Below are positions 14,401 to 26,400 of a stretch of DNA of 64,000 nt, piece after piece (the stretch's first letter is position 1; each line of letters starts with the position of its first letter). Source of the DNA: Ridgeia piscesae (Eukaryota > Annelida > Polychaeta > Sabellida > Siboglinidae); assembly GCA_025642075.2 (NCBI GenBank), contig JAODUO010000421.1, positions 156,001-220,000 of the forward strand. Direction: 5' to 3'. The translations under genes and the position numbers were made by a program. The notes under the pieces were generated by a model, which worked only from the letters and a program-made list of their open reading frames with translations, was not told where the DNA came from and did not search any database.

Positions 14401-17400
14401 TTCAGTAAAATTATCCACTTTGGAATAATTTTACTAATAAACCACTGACGTTAAAAATTTGATTACCGTTCAAAATAGTTTGTTTTTATTAACTCTTTCA
14501 CGTGCATAGTATGTAACTTTTCCCTTTTGGGTCCCTTTAAGTTTGCAGATCATGCAGTGGTGAGCATAGCAGTGTTCAGGACAATGTGGCTCAAGTTGGT
14601 TCCCCATATTCTGACTGCTCGGCCCATGACTGACCTCTGTTGGACCTGCCAGTCCAACTACCATGTGATTTACTGAGGGGTCAAGCTTGTGCAGGAGAAG
14701 AGCCAGTAATTGAAGAAGCAATTGATCATAATATTAATACCGTTAACAAATGAAAGATACTATTTCTTCATCATAGCAGTGCTTCATTTTTAAAGTGAGC
14801 AATCGCTCTTCCTCCCTATCGCTCGCATAAATCACCCGTCTAGGGAGCGATTTATCGCTCGCGCTAATTACAATAATCACTTCCGTCACCAGACCATGTG
14901 GAATGTGGCGCCAACTAGCGGCAAAACATGAAAGACAATTCCAGCAGGAGGCTCCACTCTACTATATCAGCATATAACAGTGGATAACATAGAACGCCAT
15001 CTGGTGGATAAAAAACTAAAAATCACTCCCTCAAATTATTTCATATTTAGGCGAGCGATTTATCGCTCGCCTGGGTTTTTCAAACGTGAAGCACTGTCAT
15101 AGTAATACCTGTACAGTTATTTTGTTTTTAGTTTGCATTTGAGGATATGAATTTATAACTGAAAAAAGTCGATGTTAAAGTTAGAATACTTACCTTCAAA
15201 TAATGGTTTAATTTTTCAACTAAAATAATTCTTGTCATTGCCTATGAAGAGGATGCCCACCTCATGTCACTTCACATGCATTGACCAAATTAATTACGAA
15301 CCCTATTAGAATTGAACCAGTTAGTCATGGAGACTTAGTCAATCCATGACAGGACTGGATACTGCAATATATTAGAACAAACCTTTACTTCCATACATAC
15401 CATATCTGATGAACCATTTGTTTTATAGTACCACCAGGTGCATGCAGTGATCACACTTACTTTTGATGGAGATATTTCGCAATGAAGAAATCTTCTGCAA
15501 GGAATCGGCCGAACCACGTGAGTCCATGCAGTTCGTCCAGCTCCACTTTCTTGAGGAGATATGACATGCCGGTGAAGCAGCTGATACCAAGCACACTCAA
15601 CGACATGTAATAGCGTGCCACAGTCGCACCAAAGTACACCTGTAGACATAGAAACTTCACATAAAGAGACAGTGTCTAGTCCACTACTGTCAATCAGCTA
15701 TTCCTGTTATCTGATTGCAAAGCTGGTTGTTTTAAATGTGGGAAAATTATCACCATGCTGAACACCATAGAGCTCTGAAGTTGAAAACAGCAGCTGCCCT
15801 GGGTCTCAATATGATGAAATACAGAGAAAGGAGTGCAATGAGGGAGAGACAGAGTGGTGTGCATTACAACAAGGAAGATGAACTCCTCACACTAGCTACA
15901 AATTGAGACTCTGAAGTCCTTTGGACTAATTATAGTGAGTTTCCAATTATGAATGAAATGTGTTTTAGTGAATCATAGTCACTGTATAGTCTTTTATCAC
16001 AATCACCTAAAGGGCATTTTCTATGGTTATCCTTAATGAGATAACAAGAAACACAGCCAAAATTAATTGTGTGAATGCAGTGACATGACTGATCATTAGG
16101 CTAGTGTTTTTAGCCAAGATAGAGTTATATTCTTCCATTTCACTCAGCCAGCTAATAAATCAGAATGCAGTTAATAGCAATAAAGTGCATATTTCATTCT
16201 ACAGATGCTCAAAATATTGTGAGAATATATCACTATCTTACATACCATTTAAAGCCATTAAATAAACTCAACTTGCATTTTAAGAAAGTCAATAGTTTTG
16301 AAGATACAGCTTTACTAAAATCTGCAGAAGCAGTCTGCCACAGATGGAATCTCAATTAGCTATGCTTTCCAGGCAGGCCACGAGGTTTGCCGCGTGCAGA
16401 CACTAATACACAATGATCTATTGCTGGCAGGCCACCCAGCCTCCAGAGTTGGGGGTAAGCGAGGCAGTATTGTTTCCCAGTCTGTCCATGCAGGCACAGA
16501 CAAAATGAGTAGCTTTTGGGAGGCCCTGAGGAGGCCTTAGAAACATTCAGTCAAATAAAATTACTTGTACATTTTATAAAAGTAGATCTTCAACTGTTTC
16601 TGAGATATATAGCAGCAGACGTTAAAATCTTGATGATAAGTCAAGTCGATGTTAACACTGTCACAGACTGCGCTGTTTGTCCGCCGTGTTTAATGCAAAA
16701 TATCGTAAAATTACTCATTACTGTCCGCTTTAGCAGGGCCAGACAACGTGTTCCGCAGGTGGTCACTGATCTAAGCGACTTTTCTGATGGAAATGAAAAA
16801 AAAAACAAGTGTCCCTATATAGCAGGTGGTTGCTATTTGGGGGGTCATTGAAGGCAGGTATTACTGTATTGCTCTTTCTAGACTGGCTTTTATACTCTTG
16901 CATTCTTATGCATCATGCATGTACACATGTCAAAGAGCATATTCTACACATGACCGTGACACTGTAGACTGACCTTCTCGATGGAGGCAGCAAGCCCCTG
17001 CTGGTCAGTGCAGTATGGCATCTGGTGGACAAGGGCCACCTTGGGACTCTCCAACTTGCCCACCATGTCCAGTAGGATGTCAGTACTGACTGCAAGACAA
17101 CCCCATATGATCATGTACACCTGTACATATGATCATGTACACCTGTACATATGATCATGTACACCTGTACATACGATCATGTACACCTGTACATATGATC
17201 ATGTACACATGTACACATATACTCTGTACTATTTTACAACCAACACAATAAAATGTAGGTAGCAATTATCAGCATTAAACAAACTTTATATACTACAGTA
17301 GAACCCCTCATTTAAGACCGCCCCCCCCAAATCGGAGTGGAGCGGTCTTAAAAGAGGGGTGGTCTCTTGTGAGAGGTTTGGTTATTTTGATGTTTTGGAT

Positions 17401-20400
17401 TAATTCATACATTTACGCATGTCATAATAAGTAATGTCCATATAGCATGTATGCCTTTGATAAAAAGCAAAGTAGTAAAATACACAAAATAAAAAGTACA
17501 AAATAAAAAATGAGACAACACATTAACAACAACAAAATTATCTATTCTTATGTGTGACATGATTCAGTATAAGTTTAATTATGAATCGTTTTTTTTATTA
17601 ATATTCTCTCTTCTAGTATCCTCATTTTGAATCGTTTTTTAATAATGTCTGATAAAAAGTATTCTCATTTAATTTGTTATTTCAAATTTGGTCTGAGTGG
17701 CTAAAAAGGGCTGTCACCTCATGCCGTCTGGGTAATCACACTGCAGTCGCCATTTTCTTGTTCTTTCCAGTGGCGCAAAATGACCTCTTACAGCTGTGAA
17801 ACTTCCCCTCTAATAACTCATATTACATATACACACGCTAGGTCTTAAAATGAAATCATTTAAATTCCTGTGAAGAATAAAATTCACAAATCAAAACTAA
17901 AGTTGACATCGCCAGCAGCGGTTACATGCAGGCCGTAGATTAATGTGGCGTTACGTCGATATTTTATCGCAATGTCGCTAAATCTGGATTCCGGTATTAT
18001 CCTACACTAACCTAAAACTTAGCATAAGTTTCTAAACTTTAATCATACACAATATGGATATTACAGTAATCACAAGAGCTACGCGTAGCCACCGACGATG
18101 TCTATGTCCGCCATGATGTCTTGCCGGCGAGTTCTTGCGCAAGTTTGTTTTGTGAATTTTATTTGTTTCAATAATGTAAATGACTGAATTTTATAACACA
18201 GTGGGTATTTATAAATATATAAGATATGTGAGGAAAGTCTAGTGACTGTTAGTTGTCATTTTCATAGTTCGGTCAGAAAGTAAAAGATCGCCAAAATTAA
18301 TGGTCGTCATCATGCGATTTATTGTTTTTATAACATTATGCACGTCTGTGCCCCATTAGTCATGCGTTTAATGAGAGTTCGTTGCGACATTTAGGTTAAC
18401 AAATATGCTGGCCACCTATTGGATGGTCGTTTGTCAGAGGTAAAAGTCAAATTGCCATGGTCGCTGATCGCGTTTGCTGGGTGATCGTTGATGAGGGGTC
18501 ATTTATACAGTGTCTGTCAGTGAAAAAACAGTCGTAAAAAGCGGGTGAACGTTAATCAGGGTGGTCGTTCATGAGGAGTTCTACTGTATTATAAAGTGTA
18601 GATTTCCGTAGGCTTTTTACGGAATGACTGATGGAAGGATGTAAAAGTGGTCAAATTTAATGTTTAATTTATTCAATCTCAAATGTTTTTTAGGGTATCA
18701 AGATAGCAGTGATTAATGATTAAAACACCACCAGTCTATAAAACATTATCCAATTCAGCAAGTATGTACTTACACTAGAGTTCAGTTACTGTTTAACTGG
18801 CAAACATAGCTTTATGCAGAGACCAGTCCACCCGTCATTTGGACGGGTAGAAATATGGGTTGACAAGTGAAAAATGAAGGCGAAAAAAGGTCTTCAAAAA
18901 TCATAGATATTGGCAGTTATGCTGTAGAAATGAGTGAAAATGGTGTCAGAGTTGTGTTTAGAGTCCATTTCAGGTAAAAAAAAAACATTTAAAGTTTGTA
19001 AACTGGCCTAACAGTCGACATCCAAAAATGTGACTGGCAATTTTTTTTTATCCTGCATAAAGCCCTGCTGGCAAACATACAAGTATATAACAATAGCTGT
19101 TATAACAAGTAGGACACATCAATTCACATTGTGTCAATATGAATTTGGATAAAGAATGGAATCCATGCATTAAATACATACTTTTATTGCTGTGGGATTA
19201 ACCTTTCTTTATGATTCCAATTTACATTCCTATTTACACAGAAAACCAGACTTAAACATATTAACATTGCAAATAACAGATAATATGTATTTAACGTCAG
19301 AAATAAACGTTGTGTAAGCTATAAAATAATCATTAGTATGTCCATGTGTGAAGGAGGAGTTGCATATTTAATATAACACTTTAAATCCCGGAGTAGAATC
19401 CTGATCGTTAACGTGGCTCAATTGGTAGAAGCATTTGTTAGATTAGTTCACTTTTACAATCGGAAGGACATCGGTTCAAATCTGACACAAAACCATTGAC
19501 ATCTTTTTGTCACTTTTTTGTCTAACTTTTCACAAAATAATAATTATAAACTGAATCATAAAGCAATGATGTAGCCTACTGCTTGTATTTGTTTTATTTT
19601 TATAGAAATTATTTATATACCACAAAAATGAAAATATGTTAACTGTATATAACGATGATGCGTATTTCTAAATTTCATTTATGAAGATAAATCACAATTT
19701 ATTATATACATCATTGTTATACAGCTGTATACAATTATCATATATATTTTTGTCATGAATAAATAATCACTACAACAATAAAAACACAAGAGGTTCATTG
19801 ATTTAAAATGATTCAGTTTATAATTATTATTTAGTGAAAACAAACAAAAATGTACAAAAATACATGTATTAATGGTTTGGTTTGAACCAGTGTCTTTCCG
19901 ATTGTAAAATAGAATGCATCTAACGAACACGTTTACCAACTGAGCTACAGAGACCAGCGAGATTCTGGTACTGAATTTAAAGTGTGACGTTAAATTTACA
20001 ACTCCTCCTTCATACGTTGGCATATTGGTGGAATTAATAGATTATATAACATTTCTGTCTTCTGTTAGCACCCATTTCCCCCGGCGTTATAACGAGGCGC
20101 ATTATAGCAAGGTGTGACTGTACATGAACATTTGTTTAGGTAATGCCTTGTTTCTATTCCCTTTATTATTGCTGCAATGATTCAAATGGTGGCTTTCTGG
20201 ATTGAAAGGCAAATGTTGTAAAGAACTCTACTGAGAGAATGTACCTTTGATTCTACTAGTGCTGATCCAGATGACATCATAGCGGGCAGCTTCATAGGCA
20301 GGTGCCATATTGTTCACCAGTGGATTGAGGATGCCGTTCTTACCTCCTATAACAGAATATCACTCGACTGTAAGAAAAGTTCAGACACAAAAGTAGAGTA

Positions 20401-23400
20401 CAATAAAGGGAACCATACAAACATTACAATGACACTGCCCAGGTATAGCATAATCAGACCTGGCTCAAATACACAGTTCTGTATTTAACAAATATAAAAT
20501 ACACTGCTTTTGCATATATTTGACTTTTCCAGAAGCCTGAATATGATCTTGACCTTGAGCTGAACATTTTTAACATTAGAAATGGATTCTACACTCCCAA
20601 ATAACCCTAAAAGGATGTAGTGTCCTCCCTGCAAATACTAGTTTAGCAGACATAAATGACTCCTGGTTGCAAAATGGCCTCTATTTCAATGGGAATACGT
20701 AATAAATGCACCAGTTGACAGTCAAGTGTGTAGAGCTTTATGTTCAGTTAGTGAAAGGGTTAAGTCACCCAACCGTGACACACAAACAATGCACAACCAT
20801 AAGTTTATGCAGCTATACTGGCTATCCTTCTCCTACTACCACCCATGCAGACTTTCAACCATCCCTCCAGTGTCAACACCCACACAACCATAAGTTTATG
20901 CAGCTATACTGGCTATCCTTCTCCTACTACCACCCATGCAGACTTTCAACCATCCCTCCAGTGTCAACACCCACACAACCATAAGTTTATGCAGCTATAC
21001 TGGCTATCCTTCTCCTACTACCACCCATGCAGACTTTCAACCATCCCTCCAGTGTCAACACCCACACAACCATAAGTTTATGCAGCTATACTGGCTATGC
21101 TTCTCCTACTGCCACCCATGCAGACTTTCAACCATCCCTCCAGTGTCAACACCCACACAACCATAAGTTTATGCAGCTATACTGGCTATCCTTCTCCTAC
21201 TACCACCCATGCAGACTTTCAACCATCCCTCCAGTGTCAACACCCACACAACCATAAGTTTATGCAGCTATACTGGCTATCCTTCTCCTACTACCACCCA
21301 TGTAGACTTTCAACCACCCTCCAGTGTAAAACACACCTAGTTTTGCATATATTGACTTTTTCCACTAACCCATGCAGATTTCAACCTCCTCCAGTGTAAC
21401 ACTAACATTAGAAATGGATTCTACACTCCCAAATAACCCTAAAAGGATGTAGTGTCCTCCCTGCAAATATAGTTTAGCAGACATAAATGACTCCTGTTGC
21501 AAAATGGCCTCTATTTCAATGGGAATACGTAATAAATGGACCAGTTGACCCGTCAAGTGTTAGAGCTTTATGTTCAGTTAGTGAAAGGGTTAAGTCACCC
21601 AACCGTGACACACAAACAATGCACAACCATAAGTTTATGCAGCTATACTGGCTATCCTTCTCCTACTACCACCCATGCAGACTTTCAACCATCCCTCCAG
21701 TGTCAACACCCACACAACCATAAGTTTATGCAGCTATACTGGCTATCCTTCTCCTACTACCACCCATGCAGACTTTCAACCATCCCTCCAGTGTCAACAC
21801 CCACACAACCATAAGTTTATGCAGCTATACTGGCTATCCTTCTCCTACTACCACCCATGCAGACTTTCAACCATCCCTCCAGTGTCAACACCCACACAAC
21901 CATAAGTTTATGCAGCTATACTGGCTATCCTTCTCCTACTACCACCCATGCAGACTTTCAACCATCCCTCCAGTGTCAACACCCACACAACCATAAGTTT
22001 ATGCAGCTATACTGACTATCCTTCTCCTACTACCACCCATGCAGACTTTCAACCATCCCTCCAGTGTCAACACCCACACAACCATAAGTTTATGCAGCTA
22101 TACTGGCTATGCTTCTCCCTAACCCCCTGTCAACACCCACACCCATGCAGACTTCAACCATCCCTCCAGTGTCAACACCCACACAACCATAAGTTTATGC
22201 AGCTATACTGCTATTTCCTTCTCCACACCACCCATGCAGAAAAAAATTTTTTTGCCTGGCTATCCCTCCACTCCACCCACACTTTAACCATTCAGTGTCA
22301 ACCCACACACCATTTAACCTATACTGGCTATCCTTCTCCTACTACCACCCATGCAGACTTTCAACCATCCCTCCAGTGTCAACACCCACACAACCATAAG
22401 TTTATGCAGCTATACTGACTATCCTTCTCCTATTACCACCCATGCAGACTTTCAGCCATCCCTCCAGTGTCAACACCCACACTACCCGGATGTGTGCCTG
22501 CAGCCATCCCTCCAGTGTCAACACCCACACTACCCAGATGTGTGCCTGCAGCCATCCCTCCAGTGTCAACACCCACACTACCCGGATGTGTGCCTGCAGC
22601 CATCCCTCCAGTGTCAACACCCACACTACCCGGATGTGTGCCTGCAGCCATCCCTCCAGTGTCAACACCCACACTACCCGGATGTGTGCCTGCAGCCATC
22701 CCTCCAGTGTCAACACCCACACTACCCGGATGTGTGCCTGCAGCCATCCCTCCAGTGTCAACACCCACACTACCCGGATGTGTGCCTGCAGCCATCCCTC
22801 CAGTGTCAACACTCACACTACCCGGATGTGTGCCTGCAGTAGTCAGGGTGCTATCACCACTTCTCTTTGGTGGATTATTTTATATCATGCCATCTCACTT
22901 TCTACACTTACTTACATTTCAGCTACAACTGTACTGTTGGGTTAAATTATTTGAACCAGTATCTAAGGTGATAATTAATCATTTTAGTGCCAGATCACAC
23001 TGTAACTTGTATTTTATGTGTTTAATGTGCAAATTTAACCAAGTAATCTATACATTTCTTGAAATGGCAGATATTGGTCTATTGAATTCCAGAAACATAA
23101 TAAACACAATAGTCAGATGACACAGCATAACTCACATTCACTAGTATGCGTGTTTGTGCATGCATGCATGCATGCGTCCGTTGATTGGTAGCTGTTTTCA
23201 TGGTAAACATGCCTTTTTTTGCCCTATTGCAAACAGGGCAAACACCTTTTATCTGTAACATTTAATCTCATTGGATAATTTTCAATAGTGACATAGGCAC
23301 AGCCAATGTTAGCAATTATAAAAATGCAGTCAGAAGTATAGTCTGCTTGGTACTTTTGTATAAAACTGATGGGAGTGATGATCAGCACACTAGCACTGAA

Positions 23401-26400
23401 AGCAAAATGGTAAAACATATAGCCATGAGTCAGTCCTTGATATAACTGAGAATGGTAACATGCTGTATTAAAATAAATGTCCATCCAAGCCTGAATTATA
23501 TCCCCTCAAAGTTTCCTTTTAACGCTATTTTTCCCATACCTCCCATGAGCAATCTGATTTAAACACAAACTACTCAGTGATGGACTAGGAAAATGGTGGC
23601 ACAATAAGCATGCTTACCTATAAATACAAGTCTTAGTAATATCACATGTTGTTGAGGTCATTTTGAAGGGGAGAGTGTCAACATTAAGCAGCCCATGTTG
23701 TGTGTGTGCAAGCTAGAGTCCATTTACAGGTGATAGAAGAACTTGAGTCACCAGCACTCACTTTTTACAAGGGAGTGTTCACTACTGTGTTCAGAGTTTA
23801 TTTGGTAATGCACTTTGACCTTCATTTGAATACAGAATTTGGACACTGGTGATTTCAGAAGAGGTCACAAAGCCATAATAATATACGTATGTGGCATAAA
23901 CCTTCAATCACATAATAAATACGGCTATTCTTATTTTGTGCACTGATTTCCCTATAACACTACTACCAGGTAGGTACATTAATAGGCATTTTAATATATC
24001 ACATCAAATCATAGAGCCGGTGAATACACAAGCCTGGGAATATACAAATCGACGAATACACAACTCATGCTAGGCAGGACCAAGCAAATGTGAACATCTA
24101 GCTTTTGTGGGAAGCCCAGACACATCTTTACCCAAAGATATGTCTGGGCAAAGTGAGAGAACAAGTCAGCTCAAAATTTTTGAAGAAAAAAATAGGCAGC
24201 TTGTAAATATACTGGGTTTTTTAAGCCCTAGAAGGGTAGCTTTAGAACAATCCAATAAAATATAAATTTCTCATGTGTAGTGGCAGTGCACTAACAGTGA
24301 GTGGGAGAATACCACAGACAGACGACTGTCTGCTGTGACATACCCTCTGTCACCATAGTTGTCATGAGTGTATGACTGTATGCATACAGTCACAGACGGG
24401 TGGTTACAAAGTACACATGGACGACTCACCCATGAACATACGACATTCTACTTTTGGGTAGCGTTCTTTGAGTTTGTTGACGAGAGTGATGACTGGATCC
24501 TGGTCATCCTGTACACATATTAGCAACTCAAACTGCAAGAGAGAGAGAGAGAGAAAATGTCTTGCAGGATGGTATTAAAGTATAGTCTACAAGTGTGCTG
24601 ACACCTGCCTGCACAAAGCAGTTATTCCATTGTTAGAGCAAGTCTTTTGGCAACACTTAATGCAGATTTTTGAAAATCAAGAAAAACAAATTCTGCATTA
24701 ACAAGTACTGTGTGAAATCTTAAACATACTCTGGAAGAAGGCAACGGCTTGTCGTTTTTCTTCCAAACAGTTGCAAAGTGAGGTGAAAAAAATGCATGTT
24801 TTGAAATTATGGTAGGTACCAGACATATTCCAACTTCAATATCCTAGTTCCAACTTCACATCTTAGTTTGAATAATGTTACACTGAATTTTGCTACCATT
24901 CCAACTTCTAATTATAGGGTGTAATTTAACTTGTATTACATCGAACAAGTTCACTCAGCTGCATAAATGAATACTGGGAAATAGAAAGTGTTGGTATTAC
25001 ATAAATGAATAGACTGTACTGGGAAATAGAAAGTGTTAGTATTACATAAATGAATAGACTGTACTGGGAAATAGAAAGTGTTAGTATTACATAAATGAAT
25101 AGACTGTACTGGGAAATAGAAAGTGTTAGTATTACATAAATGAATAGACTGCAATAATTGTAGCCTTTTTGTAAAATATTCATGATAGTTGTGTGGCTGA
25201 ATGACTCCTTGAGAAGTTGAAAGGGCAGGAAGAGTCTCGTGCTGAGTGAAGTGTAACGTGTACTGACTATTCCTAGGGATGAGACACTGCACACGAATAT
25301 AGCTCTACCTTATTTTAGTACAAATTATATCTTTCACACATCACAGAGTAAACAAAACAGGGTGTCCTTCATTTGAATACAATATCAATGCTCTGTTTCC
25401 ATGCTACAGCAAAATTTGTCTAAATATCTCCCAGTCTTCATCAATTACAGCAAACCAAAATGAAATAAAGAATTTTAATGAAATCTAACCAAGACATTAT
25501 ACACATGCACTACGCTTTTAAAACATGTTTGAAAATAATTGACAGTAAGTAGGTTGCTATTGGTTTTGAACTTACTATGTCACCAATTAGAAAACAGTAA
25601 CAAGAAAATGTCTTACTTTGGGATATGTTAAGCTGAAATGACTTTCCAAGTTACTCTCTAGGAACGCGTCAACCCCCATGAGGGGTTTGATCACTGACAC
25701 ACCGGGAAGTTTCTCCATCACTGTAAGCGGGTCGGTTTTCCTGTGCAACTTTAGCCGGCTGAAATCACATCAGAAATAAATTCAGATCAAAACCGTAATA
25801 AGATGCAGACAACTGGATTTACATGGAACATAACTCTTGATTTATATTAATGCAACAATGTCTGTACCTCAGTTTTTACTATAGTGTTCTTAATATTAGA
25901 ACACCTACATTGATGGCACACTGCCCACCAAATTCACAATTTGAACATGTCTGCCAAGACATGTTTATCTTGTATACTAAACATTTACATTGTAAATATG
26001 CTCTATAGGAAATATTGCTGGTGGGGTACACCACTATGCCTTGTAACACTTCACATCTTCATGATGTTCCACATTCAAGATGACTGGACAGTTCAGTGAA
26101 TCCCTGTTAATAATTACTATCTAAGCTGTTTCTGGCTAATTCTCAGCACTATTTGATTTGTGTGGAGGCATAAAAAAATCAGCATATCGCCCAATAATGT
26201 ATCCCGAGTGACACATTTTGACCCAAAATCATTGTTGTAGACATGCTCTGAAAGCATAGAAAATGTTGTCCTGATTCCAGTATGCCTGGTAACTGATGTC
26301 ACCACTCACAACTGGGCATTCAGAAAGCATGGCAAAAACATACATATATTCAAGAGTCCAGTGGCATAGCACAAAGTATGGATTTTATAATTAATTGATT

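Larger units (their letters stand above)
6775..14536. mobile_element. 7.76-kb element with ~107-bp terminal inverted repeats and TTAA target sites
   Basis: The left end (6775 to about 6881) begins AGGGACCCAAAAGGGAAAAG. The right end, in reverse complement from 14536 to about 14430, is nearly identical (for example ACATGCTATGCACG versus ACATACTATGCACG). TTAA flanks both ends (6771-6774, 14537-14540), and similarity stops exactly there. TTAA targeting is typical of piggyBac elements. No intact transposase is seen inside. The interior holds a SINE, small DNA elements and a foldback, so the element is old or composite. It sits in the intron where one UGCG-like exon is missing. Confidence 0.62.

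Noticed and set aside
19870..19960. Functional tRNA gene on the minus strand
   Set aside because: A and B boxes are present, but the acceptor stem and anticodon stem do not pair convincingly. The segment is part of a repeated, mirrored SINE-like unit.
20706..22418. Series of 76-156 codon frames with MQTFNHPSS
   Set aside because: Period-91 satellite; each frame is the same unit read in successive registers.
22402..23120. Frames of 127-217 codons on both strands
   Set aside because: They follow the 48-bp and 91-bp tandem repeats; several registers are open at once because the 48-bp unit is a multiple of three.
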